Notes: generated by a model not told the origin, from the sequence alone. Shown: positions 35,041 through 44,531, counted from the first letter of the stretch. The stretch is 64,000 nt of DNA from Pseudomonas fragi (GCF_025426255.1 NZ_CP104861.1:1550001-1614000), one strand, 5' to 3'. A program made the numbers and translations.

Positions 35041-36331
35041 GGAAAAACTCCAGCATAGCGTCAGCGTTGACTCGGTAGTTGAGGTTGCCGCAGTGGCCGC
35101 CATACGGATAAACCGTCAGGCGATTGCCGAAGGTCTTACGCAGAAACCCCAGGTCGCCAGGGCCCAGGATGATGTCGTCAGCGTTATGCATGACGGCAAT
35201 TTTCGGGCTGTTTTTAAGGTAGTCCTGGAGCGCGTACAGGCTGACTTGATCGATCAGTTGCAACAGGCTGCCGCCATCAGTTTTGGCGCGCCACATGGGA
35301 ATCACTTGCTCGGTCAGGTAGCAGTCGAAATCACACTGCAACGAACGCTTGAGAAACGGCGTAAGGCTGGTGCCTTCGGTGATCGGGTAGTTCGGCGGAG
35401 TGATCAGGCCTCGGCGGTTGATCAGGTCCGAGGTGAACACGATGTCGGCCGACGAAAAGCGGAACACGGTGCCGATCAGCATTGCCATCTGCTCGTTGCT
35501 CAGGCGCTCCTTGGAGTTTTGCAGGTCATAGACCAAGGCAGCATTCAGGTCTACACGGCCTTTGTCCTGGAAGTAGCGGGTCAGCTTGTTCAGCACCAGT
35601 TCGTAGAAAGTGGTCGTGTTGTTGATGCCTTTGACTTCTGTTTGAACCAGCCTGTCGAGGTTGCTGATGGAGGTGAACAGGTTGACCGGCGGGTTGAGCA
35701 TCAACACCTTTTTGAAGTTGAAGCTTTTGCGGGTTTCATCCAGGTGGCTGACGAAAGCTGCATCCAGCGCTCCCAGGCTATAGCCTGCCAGGTAGTAGTC
35801 GGTTACGGGGAGGCTTGCCTGTTGGGCGCGTACGGCTTGCATCACGTGATACAGGTCTTCGGCGTCGTACTGGCTGATGCCTGGTGTAGCCAGGCGTGAG
35901 GCTGCACTCATAAAGTCATAGCTGGTGGGTGATGACAGCTGAACGACGTGATAGCCCTCTTGGTAGAAGAGTTTTTTCAAGTATTCATTGAGGCTACTGT
36001 CATAAGCCGCGCCGGTGCCTGCAATCAGAAACATCAGTGGCGCCGGATGATCCTGTTTGGCCATGCGGTAGGTCAGCTTTTTCACGGCCCAAAAATTGGC
36101 GGGCAGAGTGAATTCGCGTTCGGGGCGCAGGCTGAGGGTGTAGTCCGACTGGTTGATGTCATCTTCGGCGGGCAGCAGGGGGCGCATGTCCGGCGGAGTG
36201 GTGGCAATCGTGGCTTCAAACGGATTGGTAATCGGGTAGCCATACGTTGCGGGGTCGACATCGACCGCCTGTGCGGACGCACTCAAGATAAGGCCGCCCA
36301 GTAAGGCAGCGAGGGGCAGAGAACGAAGCAT
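35033..36331 (-). CDS. Exported alpha/beta-hydrolase, coupled to the MlaA-like gene
   Basis: A 432-residue protein with a signal peptide (to about 22, ASAQA-V). An alpha/beta fold is supported by FLIAGTGAAY (strand and oxyanion region), nucleophile Ser185 in LAGYSLGALD, and late Asp/His in NADDIILG and YGGHCGNL. Homologues in Pseudomonas are often left as hypothetical or misnamed kinase. The stop lies inside the start of the MlaA-like gene, so the two are coupled. A periplasmic lipase or esterase on membrane lipids is inferred. Confidence 0.78.
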   Translation of the reverse strand: MLRSLPLAALLGGLILSASAQAVDVDPATYGYPITNPFEATIATTPPDMRPLLPAEDDINQSDYTLSLRPEREFTLPANFWAVKKLTYRMAKQDHPAPLMFLIAGTGAAYDSSLNEYLKKLFYQEGYHVVQLSSPTSYDFMSAASRLATPGISQYDAEDLYHVMQAVRAQQASLPVTDYYLAGYSLGALDAAFVSHLDETRKSFNFKKVLMLNPPVNLFTSISNLDRLVQTEVKGINNTTTFYELVLNKLTRYFQDKGRVDLNAALVYDLQNSKERLSNEQMAMLIGTVFRFSSADIVFTSDLINRRGLITPPNYPITEGTSLTPFLKRSLQCDFDCYLTEQVIPMWRAKTDGGSLLQLIDQVSLYALQDYLKNSPKIAVMHNADDIILGPGDLGFLRKTFGNRLTVYPYGGHCGNLNYRVNADAMLEFFRG

Positions 36332-36561
36332 GAAGACTATCCCTAAAAAGGTGCGGAAATGATTCGCAGGCTATGACCACAGGGCTAGTGCTGAAGTGCC
36401 GTATGGCGGCACTAAATAAATCCCCACAGAGTCGCAGGCAGGCAAAAGGCTACCCAACGATACACGTTGAATGACTTTAGTTAACAGATATCTGATTGCA
36501 AGGCTTGCATAGACGAGGATGGAGATTAAGCTGGGCGCCGCTTTTGTCTATCGGAGTTTTT

Positions 36562-36924
36562 ATGCGACCTCGTTTGCCGTTGATCTTGCTGCTTATCGCC
36601 CTGCCTGTGTGGCTCGTGGCCAGTTATGGGCTGCGATACGGCTTGATGGAAGACCCGCAGTGGGTGGGCACGTGTGTTGCTGAGGCTGCGCGCTGGGAAT
36701 GCCAGTTGCGCTCCAACCTGGGGCTGTTGATCCATTTCCGGGTGATGGGCTGGATCGCTTTGGTACTGTCGATTGTCGCGTTCTTTGTGCGCGGACGGGT
36801 CGGCAGCGCGCTGGCGGTACTGGCCTTGTTGTTCGGCTTTCCGGCGCTGGCATTGTATAACGCCAGCCTGGCGGTGTTTGCGGTGGTGATTGCAGGGCTG
36901 CGATTGGTGCGGGCAGCCAGATAA
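36562..36924 (+). CDS. Small multi-pass membrane protein, unknown
   Basis: A 120-residue inner-membrane protein from ATG 36562, preceded by CGGAG. There are about three hydrophobic segments: LILLLIALPVWLVASYG, MGWIALVLSIVAFFV and the C-terminal SALAVLALLFGFPALALYNA stretch. The loop after helix 1 has two cysteines (VGTCVAEAARWECQL) that could form a periplasmic disulfide. No family is recognised. It is transcribed alone and ends just before a perfect palindrome that converges with the GH17 gene. Confidence 0.75.
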   Translation: MRPRLPLILLLIALPVWLVASYGLRYGLMEDPQWVGTCVAEAARWECQLRSNLGLLIHFRVMGWIALVLSIVAFFVRGRVGSALAVLALLFGFPALALYNASLAVFAVVIAGLRLVRAAR

Positions 36925-36940
36925 GAGTTTGTACGAGCAG

Positions 36941-36970
36941 TTGTGGGAGCGAGCCGGCTCGCTCCCACAA
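36941..36970. terminator. Perfect 30-base palindrome, likely bidirectional terminator
   Basis: TTGTGGGAGCGAGCC and its exact complement form an uninterrupted 30-base palindrome of the GTGGGAGCGAGC repeat family. It lies between the converging small membrane protein and GH17 genes. Confidence 0.65.
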
Positions 36971-36990
36971 GGGGTAATGCTAAAAGGGTG

Positions 36991-38541
36991 TTATGCGCGC
37001 TTGCGCACGCTGCGCCACAGTGCCATCACCATCAGTACGCTCACCAATGCCCATGTCCACGCCTGCTCATTGATCAGGCCCTCGCGGTACAGCTGCACCG
37101 GAATGCCCGCGCCTATGATCAATGCCAGCAGCCCGAATTCGCGGCGTGGGCCGGTTACCGGGCGTAGCAGGTAAACCAGTGCAGGCAATAGCAGCGCTGC
37201 ACTCGGGAAGCTGCGGTAGCGCGGTTCAAATACCAACCCAAGCATCATCACGGCACCGGCAAAACCGGCCGCAGCCAGCCACCAACCCGCACGCCGCTCC
37301 AGCAAGTTGAACAGGCGTTCGCGCCAGCCGTCTTTCTGGCCAAGGGCCAATGCGCCATGGGTCAGTACGATCAGGTTCAGGCCAACCAGTAAGCCAGCCC
37401 ATAGCCACTCGCCAGCAAAGCGACTGGTGACTGACGCCAGCTCGGCCCAGGCCACGATGCTGCATCCCGCCACAGCCCCCAGTGCTGGCAGCAATAGCGC
37501 GGCGCGAGTTGAACGAACCCGCCCGCCAATCAGCAGCGTGCCCAGAAACAGGGTGGCGCCAAGACCTAGCCACACAGGCCAGTGCGGCAGGTTGGACACG
37601 GGCCCGGCGAGGATGCCCTTGTCCTGACGATCGGCATCAAACAAACCCCAGTAACCTCCAACAGCACCTTCGCTGCCACGCTTCCAGGGTTGGTCGAACG
37701 CTTCGATCAGGTTGTATTTCCAGCCGTTCTGTTCGGCTAGCGTGACAAAGCCACGAATGAATTTCGCTTCGTTGACCCGGCTCGGCAGGGCGGTTTCACG
37801 CTGGCGACCTTCGCTGGGCCAGCCGGTTTCGCCGATCAGAATGTCTTTAGGGGCAAACTTGTTGCCGAACACCTGACGGACCTGCGCCACATGGTTCACT
37901 GCCTGATCAATGCCCGCTGGGTCATCTTCCCAGTAAGGCAGCAGGTGGATGGTCAGAAAGTCCACTGCCGGAGCGATTTCCGGGTGTTGCAGCCAGAACT
38001 CCCAAACATCTGCGTAAGTGACGGGTTGCTTGACCTGGCTTTTAACCTTGCCGATCAGCTTGACCAGTTGCGGGGCTGTTATTTCTTTGCGCAGCAGGGC
38101 TTCGTTGCCGACGATAACCGCGCTGACCACGTCTGGATTGGCGTTGGCCGAGGCGATCAGGGCGTCGACTTCCTGTTCAGTGGCGATAGGGTCGCTGCTG
38201 ACCCAGGCCCCGATCATCAGTTTCAGGCCGTGCTTGCGTGCCAGCTCCGGCAGGGCTTCAAGGCCTGCCTGGGAGTAGGTGCGAATACATTGAAAGCGCG
38301 TGGCGAGCAATGCCAGGTCTGCGTCCATGCGTTCGGCACGCGGTACGAAAGGCTGGTCGAAGGGGGACTGGTCCTTGTCGAACGGCGTGTAGGACGCACA
38401 TTGCAGTTTGTGGGTCGGTGTCGCGGCATCGGGCAAAATTACCGGTTGGCCAAGGCCGTACCAGAAGCCGGCAATGGCAAACACGCCCAGTAAGCAGGCA
38501 AACAGATAAGGCAGCACGGGGAAGCGGGCAGTCGCAGACAT
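36991..38541 (-). CDS. Membrane glycoside hydrolase family 17-type beta-glucan enzyme
   Basis: A 516-residue protein from ATG 38541; the longer frame upstream is noncoding in character. One N-terminal membrane helix (about 10-30) is followed by a GH17-like domain (about 45-310) and some six to seven C-terminal membrane helices. The two GH17 catalytic glutamates are Glu147 (VGNEALL) and Glu238 (IGETGWPS). It is often annotated as beta-(1-6)-glucan synthase and probably remodels periplasmic or exported beta-glucans by transglycosylation. It diverges from the betaine-binding gene. Confidence 0.85.
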   Translation of the reverse strand: MSATARFPVLPYLFACLLGVFAIAGFWYGLGQPVILPDAATPTHKLQCASYTPFDKDQSPFDQPFVPRAERMDADLALLATRFQCIRTYSQAGLEALPELARKHGLKLMIGAWVSSDPIATEQEVDALIASANANPDVVSAVIVGNEALLRKEITAPQLVKLIGKVKSQVKQPVTYADVWEFWLQHPEIAPAVDFLTIHLLPYWEDDPAGIDQAVNHVAQVRQVFGNKFAPKDILIGETGWPSEGRQRETALPSRVNEAKFIRGFVTLAEQNGWKYNLIEAFDQPWKRGSEGAVGGYWGLFDADRQDKGILAGPVSNLPHWPVWLGLGATLFLGTLLIGGRVRSTRAALLLPALGAVAGCSIVAWAELASVTSRFAGEWLWAGLLVGLNLIVLTHGALALGQKDGWRERLFNLLERRAGWWLAAAGFAGAVMMLGLVFEPRYRSFPSAALLLPALVYLLRPVTGPRREFGLLALIIGAGIPVQLYREGLINEQAWTWALVSVLMVMALWRSVRKRA

Positions 38542-38832
38542 GGTCAGGCCGTATGGGAGCAAAGCCGCGCATCTTACCTGCAATTGAGCCGGTTCAGCGC
38601 CCGCGTATAATTTTGACATGCAAAGTTCAGGCAGTCTTGCGGGCAAAGTGCCGGGGTTCCAACGGGGTATGGTCGCAATGTCGTTGGTTGCTGCCTGGAA
38701 GTCGTCGTCAGAGCATGACTGTCGGCAATCGAGGTTGATTATCACGGTGCAGGTTAAGCGGGGGGTACAAACCCTGCACCAACCCTGATGTGGCCCGGCA
38801 CTCGTCGGGCCCGGCACTGTGGGGAATCAAAG

Positions 38833-39690
38833 ATGAAGATGCGACGCCTTTTGAGCGCGGGAGCAGCCTTGGTGCTGGCGATGAGTGCGGGTTTGGCAAG
38901 CGCTCAGAGCAAGCCGACCCTGAATATTGGTTATGTTGATGGTTGGTCCGATAGCGTGGCGACTACCCATGTAGCGGCCGAAGTTATCAAGCAGAAGCTG
39001 GGTTATGACGTGAAACTGATGCCGGTAGCGACCGGGATCATGTGGCAGGGCGTGGCGACGGGCAAGCTGGACGCGATGCTGTCCGCCTGGCTGCCGGTGA
39101 CTCATGGCGAGTACTGGGCCAAGAATAAAGACAAGGTTGTCGATTATGGTCCGAACTTTAAAGACGCAAGAATTGGCCTGATCGTTCCGGAGTATGTAAA
39201 GGCACGGTCCATTGCCGACCTGAAGGGCAGCAGCGAGTTTAAAAACAAGATTGTCGGCATTGATGCCGGCTCAGGTGTGATGCTCAAGACCGATCAGGCA
39301 ATCAAGGATTACGACCTGAAGGGTTACAAGTTGCAAGCCAGTTCAGGGGCTGCCATGACTTCTGAGTTGGGGCGCGCTTATGCCAAGAATGAACCCATCG
39401 CAGTGACCGGCTGGGTGCCACACTGGATGTTTGCCAAGTGGAAGCTGCGCTTTCTCGATGATCCGCAGGGCGTGTATGGCGCTGCAGAAACCGTTAATAG
39501 TATCGGCAGCAAGGAACTGGATAAAAAAGCCCCTGAAGTAGCGGCGTTTTTGCAGAAGTTTTCCTGGGATTCAAAAGATGAGATTGGCGAGGTAATGCTG
39601 GCTATTCAAGAGGGTGCAAAACCTGAAGCTGCGGCCAAGGAATGGGTCGCTAAACATCCGGAACGCGTTGCTCAGTGGACCGCTAAATAA
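38833..39690 (+). CDS. betX: Glycine betaine/choline-type ABC substrate-binding protein (OpuAC family)
   Basis: A 285-residue periplasmic protein from ATG 38833. The signal peptide ends GLASA-Q. The family ligand box is provided by aromatic residues in GYVDGWSDSVATTHV, SAWLPVTHGEYW and TGWVPHWMFAKW. It has no permease or ATPase alongside, as in the orphan betX of P. aeruginosa (assigned by memory of the locus next to actP). It delivers betaine-type osmolytes to a shared ABC transporter. A terminator follows. Confidence 0.85.
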   Translation: MKMRRLLSAGAALVLAMSAGLASAQSKPTLNIGYVDGWSDSVATTHVAAEVIKQKLGYDVKLMPVATGIMWQGVATGKLDAMLSAWLPVTHGEYWAKNKDKVVDYGPNFKDARIGLIVPEYVKARSIADLKGSSEFKNKIVGIDAGSGVMLKTDQAIKDYDLKGYKLQASSGAAMTSELGRAYAKNEPIAVTGWVPHWMFAKWKLRFLDDPQGVYGAAETVNSIGSKELDKKAPEVAAFLQKFSWDSKDEIGEVMLAIQEGAKPEAAAKEWVAKHPERVAQWTAK

Positions 39691-39720
39691 TCGCGAAGTG
39701 TCTGGGTCGCAGTACACAAG

Positions 39721-39750
39721 ACCGTTTGGCGTTTACGCCAGGCGGTTTTT
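39721..39750 (+). terminator. Intrinsic terminator after the betaine-binding gene
   Basis: An 11-base stem, ACCGTTTGGCG with CGCCAGGCGGT (two G-T pairs), a TTTA loop and five T, lies 30 bases after the stop. Confidence 0.8.
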
Positions 39751-39912
39751 GCATTTATGGGCGGTTGTGCTAGCGGTCATCGTCCTTGCAGGCTAGAGAA
39801 ATCGGGGGCTACAGCAAATTGAGGCTCTACTACTAAAGTCGTCTGGAATTGAATCAGCAGCGCCCTAATAGTGAAAGCGTTCCATTTCATCTGTGCTGCG
39901 AGGACAAAAATA

Positions 39913-40224
39913 ATGAACGACAGCATTTACCTCTCGATTCAAAACAGCCCGCGCTTCAAGGAGCTGGTTAAAAAAAGAGAACGATTCGCCTGGATTCTCT
40001 CGGCAATCATGCTCGGGTTATATGCCGCCTTTATCCTGTTAATTGCTTATGGGTCGCACATCATGGGGGCCAAGTTGACCCCTGATTCGTCTATTACCTG
40101 GGGTATTCCGATTGGTGTGGGGCTGATTGTTTCAGCCTTTATTCTGACGGCAATCTATGTACGCCGGGCCAATGGTGAGTTTGACGCGCTGAACAATGCA
40201 ATTCTCAAGGAGGCGGGGCAATGA
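39913..40224 (+). CDS. DUF485 membrane protein, partner of ActP (YjcH-like)
   Basis: A 103-residue protein from ATG 39913, preceded by GAGGA. It has two membrane segments ([20 protein letters not shown], about 26-45, and [17 protein letters not shown], about 67-83) and a charged N-terminus ([14 protein letters not shown]) typical of DUF485. In many bacteria this gene is fused by operon to actP. Here its stop overlaps the actP start (ATGA). It probably assists the assembly or activity of the symporter. Confidence 0.93.
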   Translation: MNDSIYLSIQNSPRFKELVKKRERFAWILSAIMLGLYAAFILLIAYGSHIMGAKLTPDSSITWGIPIGVGLIVSAFILTAIYVRRANGEFDALNNAILKEAGQ

Positions 40225-41879
40225 TCAGGCGTCTATTGGCAACACTGGGCATCGCTGCCCTTGCACCAGCGGTTTGGGCGGGGGAGGCCCTGACTGGCGA
40301 AGTGCAAAAACAACCGCTTAATATTGCCGCGATCATCATGTTCGTTGCATTTGTTGGCGCCACGCTGTGCATTACTTACTGGGCATCGAAGCGTAACAAG
40401 TCGGCAGCCGACTATTATGCAGCTGGCGGCAAAATCACAGGGTTTCAGAATGGTCTGGCGATTGCGGGCGACTATATGTCCGCCGCCTCCTTTCTGGGTA
40501 TTTCCGCGCTGGTCTATACCTCTGGCTACGATGGCCTGATCTATTCGATCGGCTTCCTGGTGGGCTGGCCCATCATCCTGTTCCTGATAGCAGAGCGTCT
40601 GCGCAACCTGGGCAAGTACACCTTTGCTGACGTGGCGTCGTACCGTCTGGGGCAAGCCCAGATTCGTTCATTGTCAGCGTGCGGTTCGCTGGTGGTGGTT
40701 GCGTTCTACCTGATCGCGCAAATGGTGGGTGCCGGTAAGCTGATCCAGTTGCTGTTCGGCCTGGATTACCACGTAGCGGTGATCATGGTGGGCATCCTGA
40801 TGTGCCTGTACGTGTTGTTCGGCGGCATGCTGGCAACCACATGGGTGCAGATCATCAAGGCGGTACTGTTGCTGTCCGGTGCGACGTTCATGGCCGTGAT
40901 GGTAATGAAGCACGTCAACTTCGACTTCAATGCGCTGTTTGCTGAAGCGGTCAAGATTCACCCTAAAGGTGAGGCGATCATGAGCCCGGGCGGGCTGGTG
41001 AAAGATCCAATTTCTGCGTTCTCTCTGGGCCTGGCATTGATGTTTGGTACTGCTGGCCTGCCACATATCCTGATGCGCTTCTTCACCGTGAGTGATGCGA
41101 AAGAAGCTCGCAAGAGCGTGTTGTACGCAACCGGCTTTATTGGCTACTTCTACATCCTGACCTTCATTATCGGTTTTGGCGCGATCATCCTGGTGAGCAC
41201 CAACCCTGCATTCAAAGACGCTGCTGGCGCCTTGCTGGGTGGTAACAACATGGCGGCCGTGCATCTGGCTGATGCGGTAGGTGGCAGTATCTTCCTGGGC
41301 TTTATCTCGGCAGTGGCGTTCGCCACCATCCTGGCGGTGGTTGCGGGTCTGACCCTGGCTGGTGCTTCGGCGGTGTCTCACGACCTGTATGCCAGCGTGA
41401 TCAAGAAGGGCAAGACCAACGACAAGGATGAGATTCGGGTTTCGAAAATCACCACCATTGCATTGGCAGTGTTGGCGATCGGCCTGGGTATCCTGTTTGA
41501 AAGCCAGAACATCGCGTTCATGGTGGGCCTGGCGTTCTCCATCGCGGCTAGCTGCAACTTCCCGGTACTGCTGCTTTCCATGTACTGGAAAAACCTGACC
41601 ACTCGCGGTGCGATGATTGGCGGCTGGATGGGGCTGGTGAGTGCGGTAGGCCTGATGATTCTGGGGCCGACCATTTGGGTGCAGATCCTGCATCATGAAA
41701 AAGCGATCTTCCCTTACGAGTACCCAGCACTGTTCTCGATGATCATTGCGTTCGCGGGTATCTGGTTCTTCTCTATTACTGACAAGTCCAAGTCAGCAGA
41801 GAAAGAGCGTGCGTTGTTCTTCCCGCAGTTTGTGCGTTCGCAGACCGGTCTTGGGGCGAGCGGGGCGGTGGATCATTAA
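40221..41879 (+). CDS. actP: Cation/acetate symporter ActP
   Basis: A 552-residue sodium:solute symporter of the acetate group. An N-terminal signal-like segment (to about 20, VWA-G) precedes about 13 membrane helices. [20 protein letters not shown] and [17 protein letters not shown] are family signatures for the sodium site. It takes up acetate and other short monocarboxylates at low concentration. It is coupled to the DUF485 gene, and a strong terminator follows. Confidence 0.95.
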   Translation: MIRRLLATLGIAALAPAVWAGEALTGEVQKQPLNIAAIIMFVAFVGATLCITYWASKRNKSAADYYAAGGKITGFQNGLAIAGDYMSAASFLGISALVYTSGYDGLIYSIGFLVGWPIILFLIAERLRNLGKYTFADVASYRLGQAQIRSLSACGSLVVVAFYLIAQMVGAGKLIQLLFGLDYHVAVIMVGILMCLYVLFGGMLATTWVQIIKAVLLLSGATFMAVMVMKHVNFDFNALFAEAVKIHPKGEAIMSPGGLVKDPISAFSLGLALMFGTAGLPHILMRFFTVSDAKEARKSVLYATGFIGYFYILTFIIGFGAIILVSTNPAFKDAAGALLGGNNMAAVHLADAVGGSIFLGFISAVAFATILAVVAGLTLAGASAVSHDLYASVIKKGKTNDKDEIRVSKITTIALAVLAIGLGILFESQNIAFMVGLAFSIAASCNFPVLLLSMYWKNLTTRGAMIGGWMGLVSAVGLMILGPTIWVQILHHEKAIFPYEYPALFSMIIAFAGIWFFSITDKSKSAEKERALFFPQFVRSQTGLGASGAVDH

Positions 41880-41905
41880 TTAGCGGTAGGCGTTATGTGT
41901 AAAGC

Positions 41906-41938
41906 AATCCCCCTGTCGTGAGGCAGGGGGATTTTTTT
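41906..41938 (+). terminator. Intrinsic terminator after actP
   Basis: AATCCCCCTG and CAGGGGGATT pair around an eight-base loop; the stem runs into seven T. Confidence 0.9.
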
Positions 41939-41951
41939 GTGTTGAGGTTTG

Positions 41952-42038
41952 TGTGGGGGCGGGCTTGCTCGCGATGGCATCACTGCGGCCTGTCAGGTGA
42001 GCCACGGCGATACCATCGCGAGCAAGCCCGCTCCCACA
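41952..42038. repeat. GTGGGAGCGGGC-family inverted element
   Basis: Arms TGTGGGGGCGGGCTTGCTCG and the near-exact complement, about 30 bases each, surround a variable loop. The same arms occur at 63622-63708. Confidence 0.8.
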
Positions 42039-42075
42039 GCAGTCAGTTCTGCACAGGGTTAAAACGGCGCAAAAC

Positions 42076-42107
42076 AAAAACGGCCTCTATATATAGAGGC
42101 CGTTTTG
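42076..42107 (-). terminator. Terminator of gltA
   Basis: AAAACGGCCTCTATA and its exact complement form a perfect palindromic stem with A and T flanks, so it works in both directions. It sits 30 bases past the gltA stop. Confidence 0.85.
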
Positions 42108-42139
42108 TTTGCAGCTAAGACTATATCGTGGGATATGCC

Positions 42140-43429
42140 TTACTTGCGGTCTTCCAGTTTGGTCAGGTCACGCTGCTCGTAGCCGGTGTACAGCTGGCGT
42201 GGGCGGCCAATCTTGTACGGGCTGGAGAGCATTTCTTTCCAGTGCGAGATCCAGCCGACTGTACGCGACAGAGCGAAGATCACGGTGAACATGCTGGTTG
42301 GAATGCCGATCGCCTTGAGGATGATCCCCGAGTAGAAGTCGACGTTCGGGTACAGCGAGCGCTCGATGAAGTACGGGTCGGTCAGTGCAATCTCTTCCAG
42401 ACGCATGGCCAACTCAAGTTGCGGATCATTTTTGATCCCCAGCTCTTTAAGTACTTCGTCGCACGTCTTCTTCATGACTGTGGCGCGTGGGTCGCGGTTT
42501 TTGTAAACGCGGTGACCGAAGCCCATCAGTTTGAATGGATCGTTCTTGTCCTTGGCCTTGGCGATGAAGGTGTCGATGTTCGAAACATCGCCAATTTCGT
42601 CGAGCATGGTCAGCACGGCTTCGTTTGCGCCGCCGTGGGCAGGGCCCCACAGTGCAGCGATGCCAGCGGCAATACAGGCGAACGGGTTAGCACCCGAAGA
42701 ACCCGCCAGACGCACGGTGGAGGTCGAAGCATTCTGTTCGTGGTCAGCGTGCAGGATAAAGATCTTATCCATTGCCTTGGCCAGTACCGGGCTGATCGGT
42801 TTGATCTCGCACGGCGTGTTGAACATCATGTGCAGGAAGTTTTCGGCGTAGGTCAGGTCGTTACGCGGGTACATCATGGGTTGACCCATGGAGTACTTGT
42901 AAACCATCGCTGCGAGGGTTGGCATCTTGGCAACCAGGCGGATCGCGGAAATTTCGCGATGCTGCGGGTTATTGATGTCCAGGGAGTCGTGGTAGAAGGC
43001 CGAAAGGGCGCCGACTACACCGCACATGACCGCCATCGGGTGGGCGTCACGACGGAAGCCGTTGAAGAAAGTCTTCAACTGCTCGTGAACCATGGTGTGG
43101 TTCTTCACGGTGCTGACAAATTGAGCCTTCTGCTCTGCAGTCGGCAGTTCGCCGTTCAGCAGCAGATAAGCGGTCTCAAGGTAGTCAGAGTGTTCAGCCA
43201 GCTGTTCAATCGGGTAGCCGCGGTGGAGCAGGATACCGTTGTCACCATCAATATAGGTGATCTTCGACTCGCAAGATGCAGTCGACATGAAGCCAGGGTC
43301 AAATGTGAATCGGCCCGTAGCCGTTAGGCCGCGCACATCGATTACATCGGGACCCACGGTGCCAGTTAAAATGGGCAGCTCGACGGGGGCTGCGCCCTCG
43401 ATGATCAACTGCGCTTTTTTGTCAGCCAT
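42140..43429 (-). CDS. gltA: Citrate synthase (type II)
   Basis: A 429-residue TCA-cycle enzyme making citrate from acetyl-CoA and oxaloacetate. The active-site motifs are visible: [10 protein letters not shown] (first His), [15 protein letters not shown] (second His and the Arg) and [10 protein letters not shown] (catalytic Asp). Length and N-terminal domain fit the hexameric, NADH-inhibited Gram-negative type. AGGAGG precedes the ATG. It is transcribed away from sdhC from a near-consensus sigma70 promoter at 43488-43515. Confidence 0.97.
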   Translation of the reverse strand: MADKKAQLIIEGAAPVELPILTGTVGPDVIDVRGLTATGRFTFDPGFMSTASCESKITYIDGDNGILLHRGYPIEQLAEHSDYLETAYLLLNGELPTAEQKAQFVSTVKNHTMVHEQLKTFFNGFRRDAHPMAVMCGVVGALSAFYHDSLDINNPQHREISAIRLVAKMPTLAAMVYKYSMGQPMMYPRNDLTYAENFLHMMFNTPCEIKPISPVLAKAMDKIFILHADHEQNASTSTVRLAGSSGANPFACIAAGIAALWGPAHGGANEAVLTMLDEIGDVSNIDTFIAKAKDKNDPFKLMGFGHRVYKNRDPRATVMKKTCDEVLKELGIKNDPQLELAMRLEEIALTDPYFIERSLYPNVDFYSGIILKAIGIPTSMFTVIFALSRTVGWISHWKEMLSSPYKIGRPRQLYTGYEQRDLTKLEDRK

Positions 43430-43487
43430 GTGGCCTCCTATTTATGCTTGAAATCATCAGACAGACCCCCCACGCAGGGCCCGCACC

Positions 43488-43515
43488 ACTATAGTGAGAT
43501 AAATTTGAATGTCAA
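43488..43515 (-). promoter_or_regulatory. sigma70 promoter of gltA
   Basis: On the minus strand: TTGACA, a 16-base spacer, TATAGT. Both boxes are consensus or one base off; the start lies about 60 bases downstream. Confidence 0.75.
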
Positions 43516-43629
43516 TTTGCCTAAAGTCTTGCTGTACAAGGCTTTGAGAAGCATTTTTTCGCGAATATCCCAGCCGTTTACGCCTTTTATAGCCTAAGCG
43601 CAATGCGCTATTAGGGGGAGGTGTTTGCG

Positions 43630-43658
43630 TTGTCATTAGTGACCTAACTGTCTATACT
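43630..43658 (+). promoter_or_regulatory. sigma70 promoter of the sdh-suc operon
   Basis: TTGTCA at 43630-43635, exactly 17 bases, TATACT at 43653-43658. Confidence 0.75.
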
Positions 43659-43779
43659 CGGCAGCCGACCGCCAGGGGCTTTTGGGCCTGTTTAGATGGG
43701 GGTCGTCACTCCCGGGTGGTGGGTACCTGACCAGTGCGCATCCCAACAAACTTGCCCTGATTGTTAGGGGCTCTTCAGT

Positions 43780-44166
43780 GTGAAAAAAGCCGTGAATAGC
43801 CAACGACCTGTAAACCTAGACCTAAGGACCATCAAACTCCCCATCACCGGCGTTACGTCATTTCTGCACCGTGTATCGGGCATTATTCTTTTTCTCGGCC
43901 TGGGCATCATGCTTTATGCATTGAGCAAATCCCTGGGTTCCGAAGAAGGTTTTGCCGAGGTGAAGGCATGCTTGACCAGTCCGCTGGCCAAATTCGTTGC
44001 GTGGGGCCTGCTCTCTGCCTTGCTGTATCACTTGGTTGCCGGTGTGCGCCACTTGATCATGGACATGGGCATCGGTGAGACGCTTGAAGGCGGCCGACTG
44101 GGCTCGAAAATCGTAATCGCCATTTCCGTGGTGATGATCGTTCTGGCGGGAGTTTGGATATGGTAA
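43780..44166 (+). CDS. sdhC: Succinate dehydrogenase cytochrome b556 subunit
   Basis: A 128-residue membrane anchor of complex II starting at GTG 43780. There are three membrane helices; the haem/quinone signature HRVSGIILFLGLGIML and haem-ligand region LLYHLVAGVRHLIMD are present. It begins the operon sdhCDAB-sucAB-lpd-sucCD. The stop overlaps sdhD by seven bases. Confidence 0.96.
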   Translation: MKKAVNSQRPVNLDLRTIKLPITGVTSFLHRVSGIILFLGLGIMLYALSKSLGSEEGFAEVKACLTSPLAKFVAWGLLSALLYHLVAGVRHLIMDMGIGETLEGGRLGSKIVIAISVVMIVLAGVWIW

Positions 44167-44528
44167 CCAGCGTTACGAACCTATCGCGTTCGGGCCTCTA
44201 TGACTGGATGGCACAACGTGTGTCTGCGGTCGTTCTAGCGGCTTATTTCATTTTCCTGATCGGATACCTCGTTGCGAACCCTGGCATTGGCTACGCCCAA
44301 TGGCATGAACTGTTTGCAAGCAACTGGATGCGTATCTTCAGCCTGCTGGCCCTTGTTGCTCTGGGCGCACACGCCTGGGTAGGCATGTGGACCATCGCGA
44401 CCGACTACCTGACGCCAATGGCGCTGGGCAAGTCCGCGACAGCAGTACGTTTCCTCTTCCAGGCAGTCTGCGGCGTTGCAATGTTCGCTTACTTCGTCTG
44501 GGGTGTGCAGATTCTTTGGGGTATCTGA
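44160..44528 (+). CDS. sdhD: Succinate dehydrogenase membrane anchor subunit
   Basis: A 122-residue second anchor subunit from ATG 44160, overlapping sdhC by seven bases. Three helices are visible; GLYDWMAQRVSAVVLAAYF at the N-terminus and GAHAWVGMWTIATDYLTP, with the haem-region His and quinone-site residues, are typical of SdhD. With SdhC it anchors SdhAB and passes electrons to ubiquinone. It ends three bases before sdhA. Confidence 0.96.
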   Translation: MVTSVTNLSRSGLYDWMAQRVSAVVLAAYFIFLIGYLVANPGIGYAQWHELFASNWMRIFSLLALVALGAHAWVGMWTIATDYLTPMALGKSATAVRFLFQAVCGVAMFAYFVWGVQILWGI

Positions 44529-44531
44529 TTC

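Larger units (their letters stand above)
43430..43779. other. Divergent gltA-sdhC control region
   Basis: 350 bases. It holds the gltA promoter (43488-43515, minus strand), the sdh promoter (43630-43658) and an sdh leader of roughly 115 bases (TSS about 43665 to GTG 43780) rich in G-runs, with short inverted repeats around the CCCGGG at 43711-43716. No gene seen. Confidence 0.7.

Noticed and set aside
42128..43327. 399-residue open frame antisense to gltA
   Set aside because: Shadow frame over a conserved enzyme; no ribosome site or recognisable domain.
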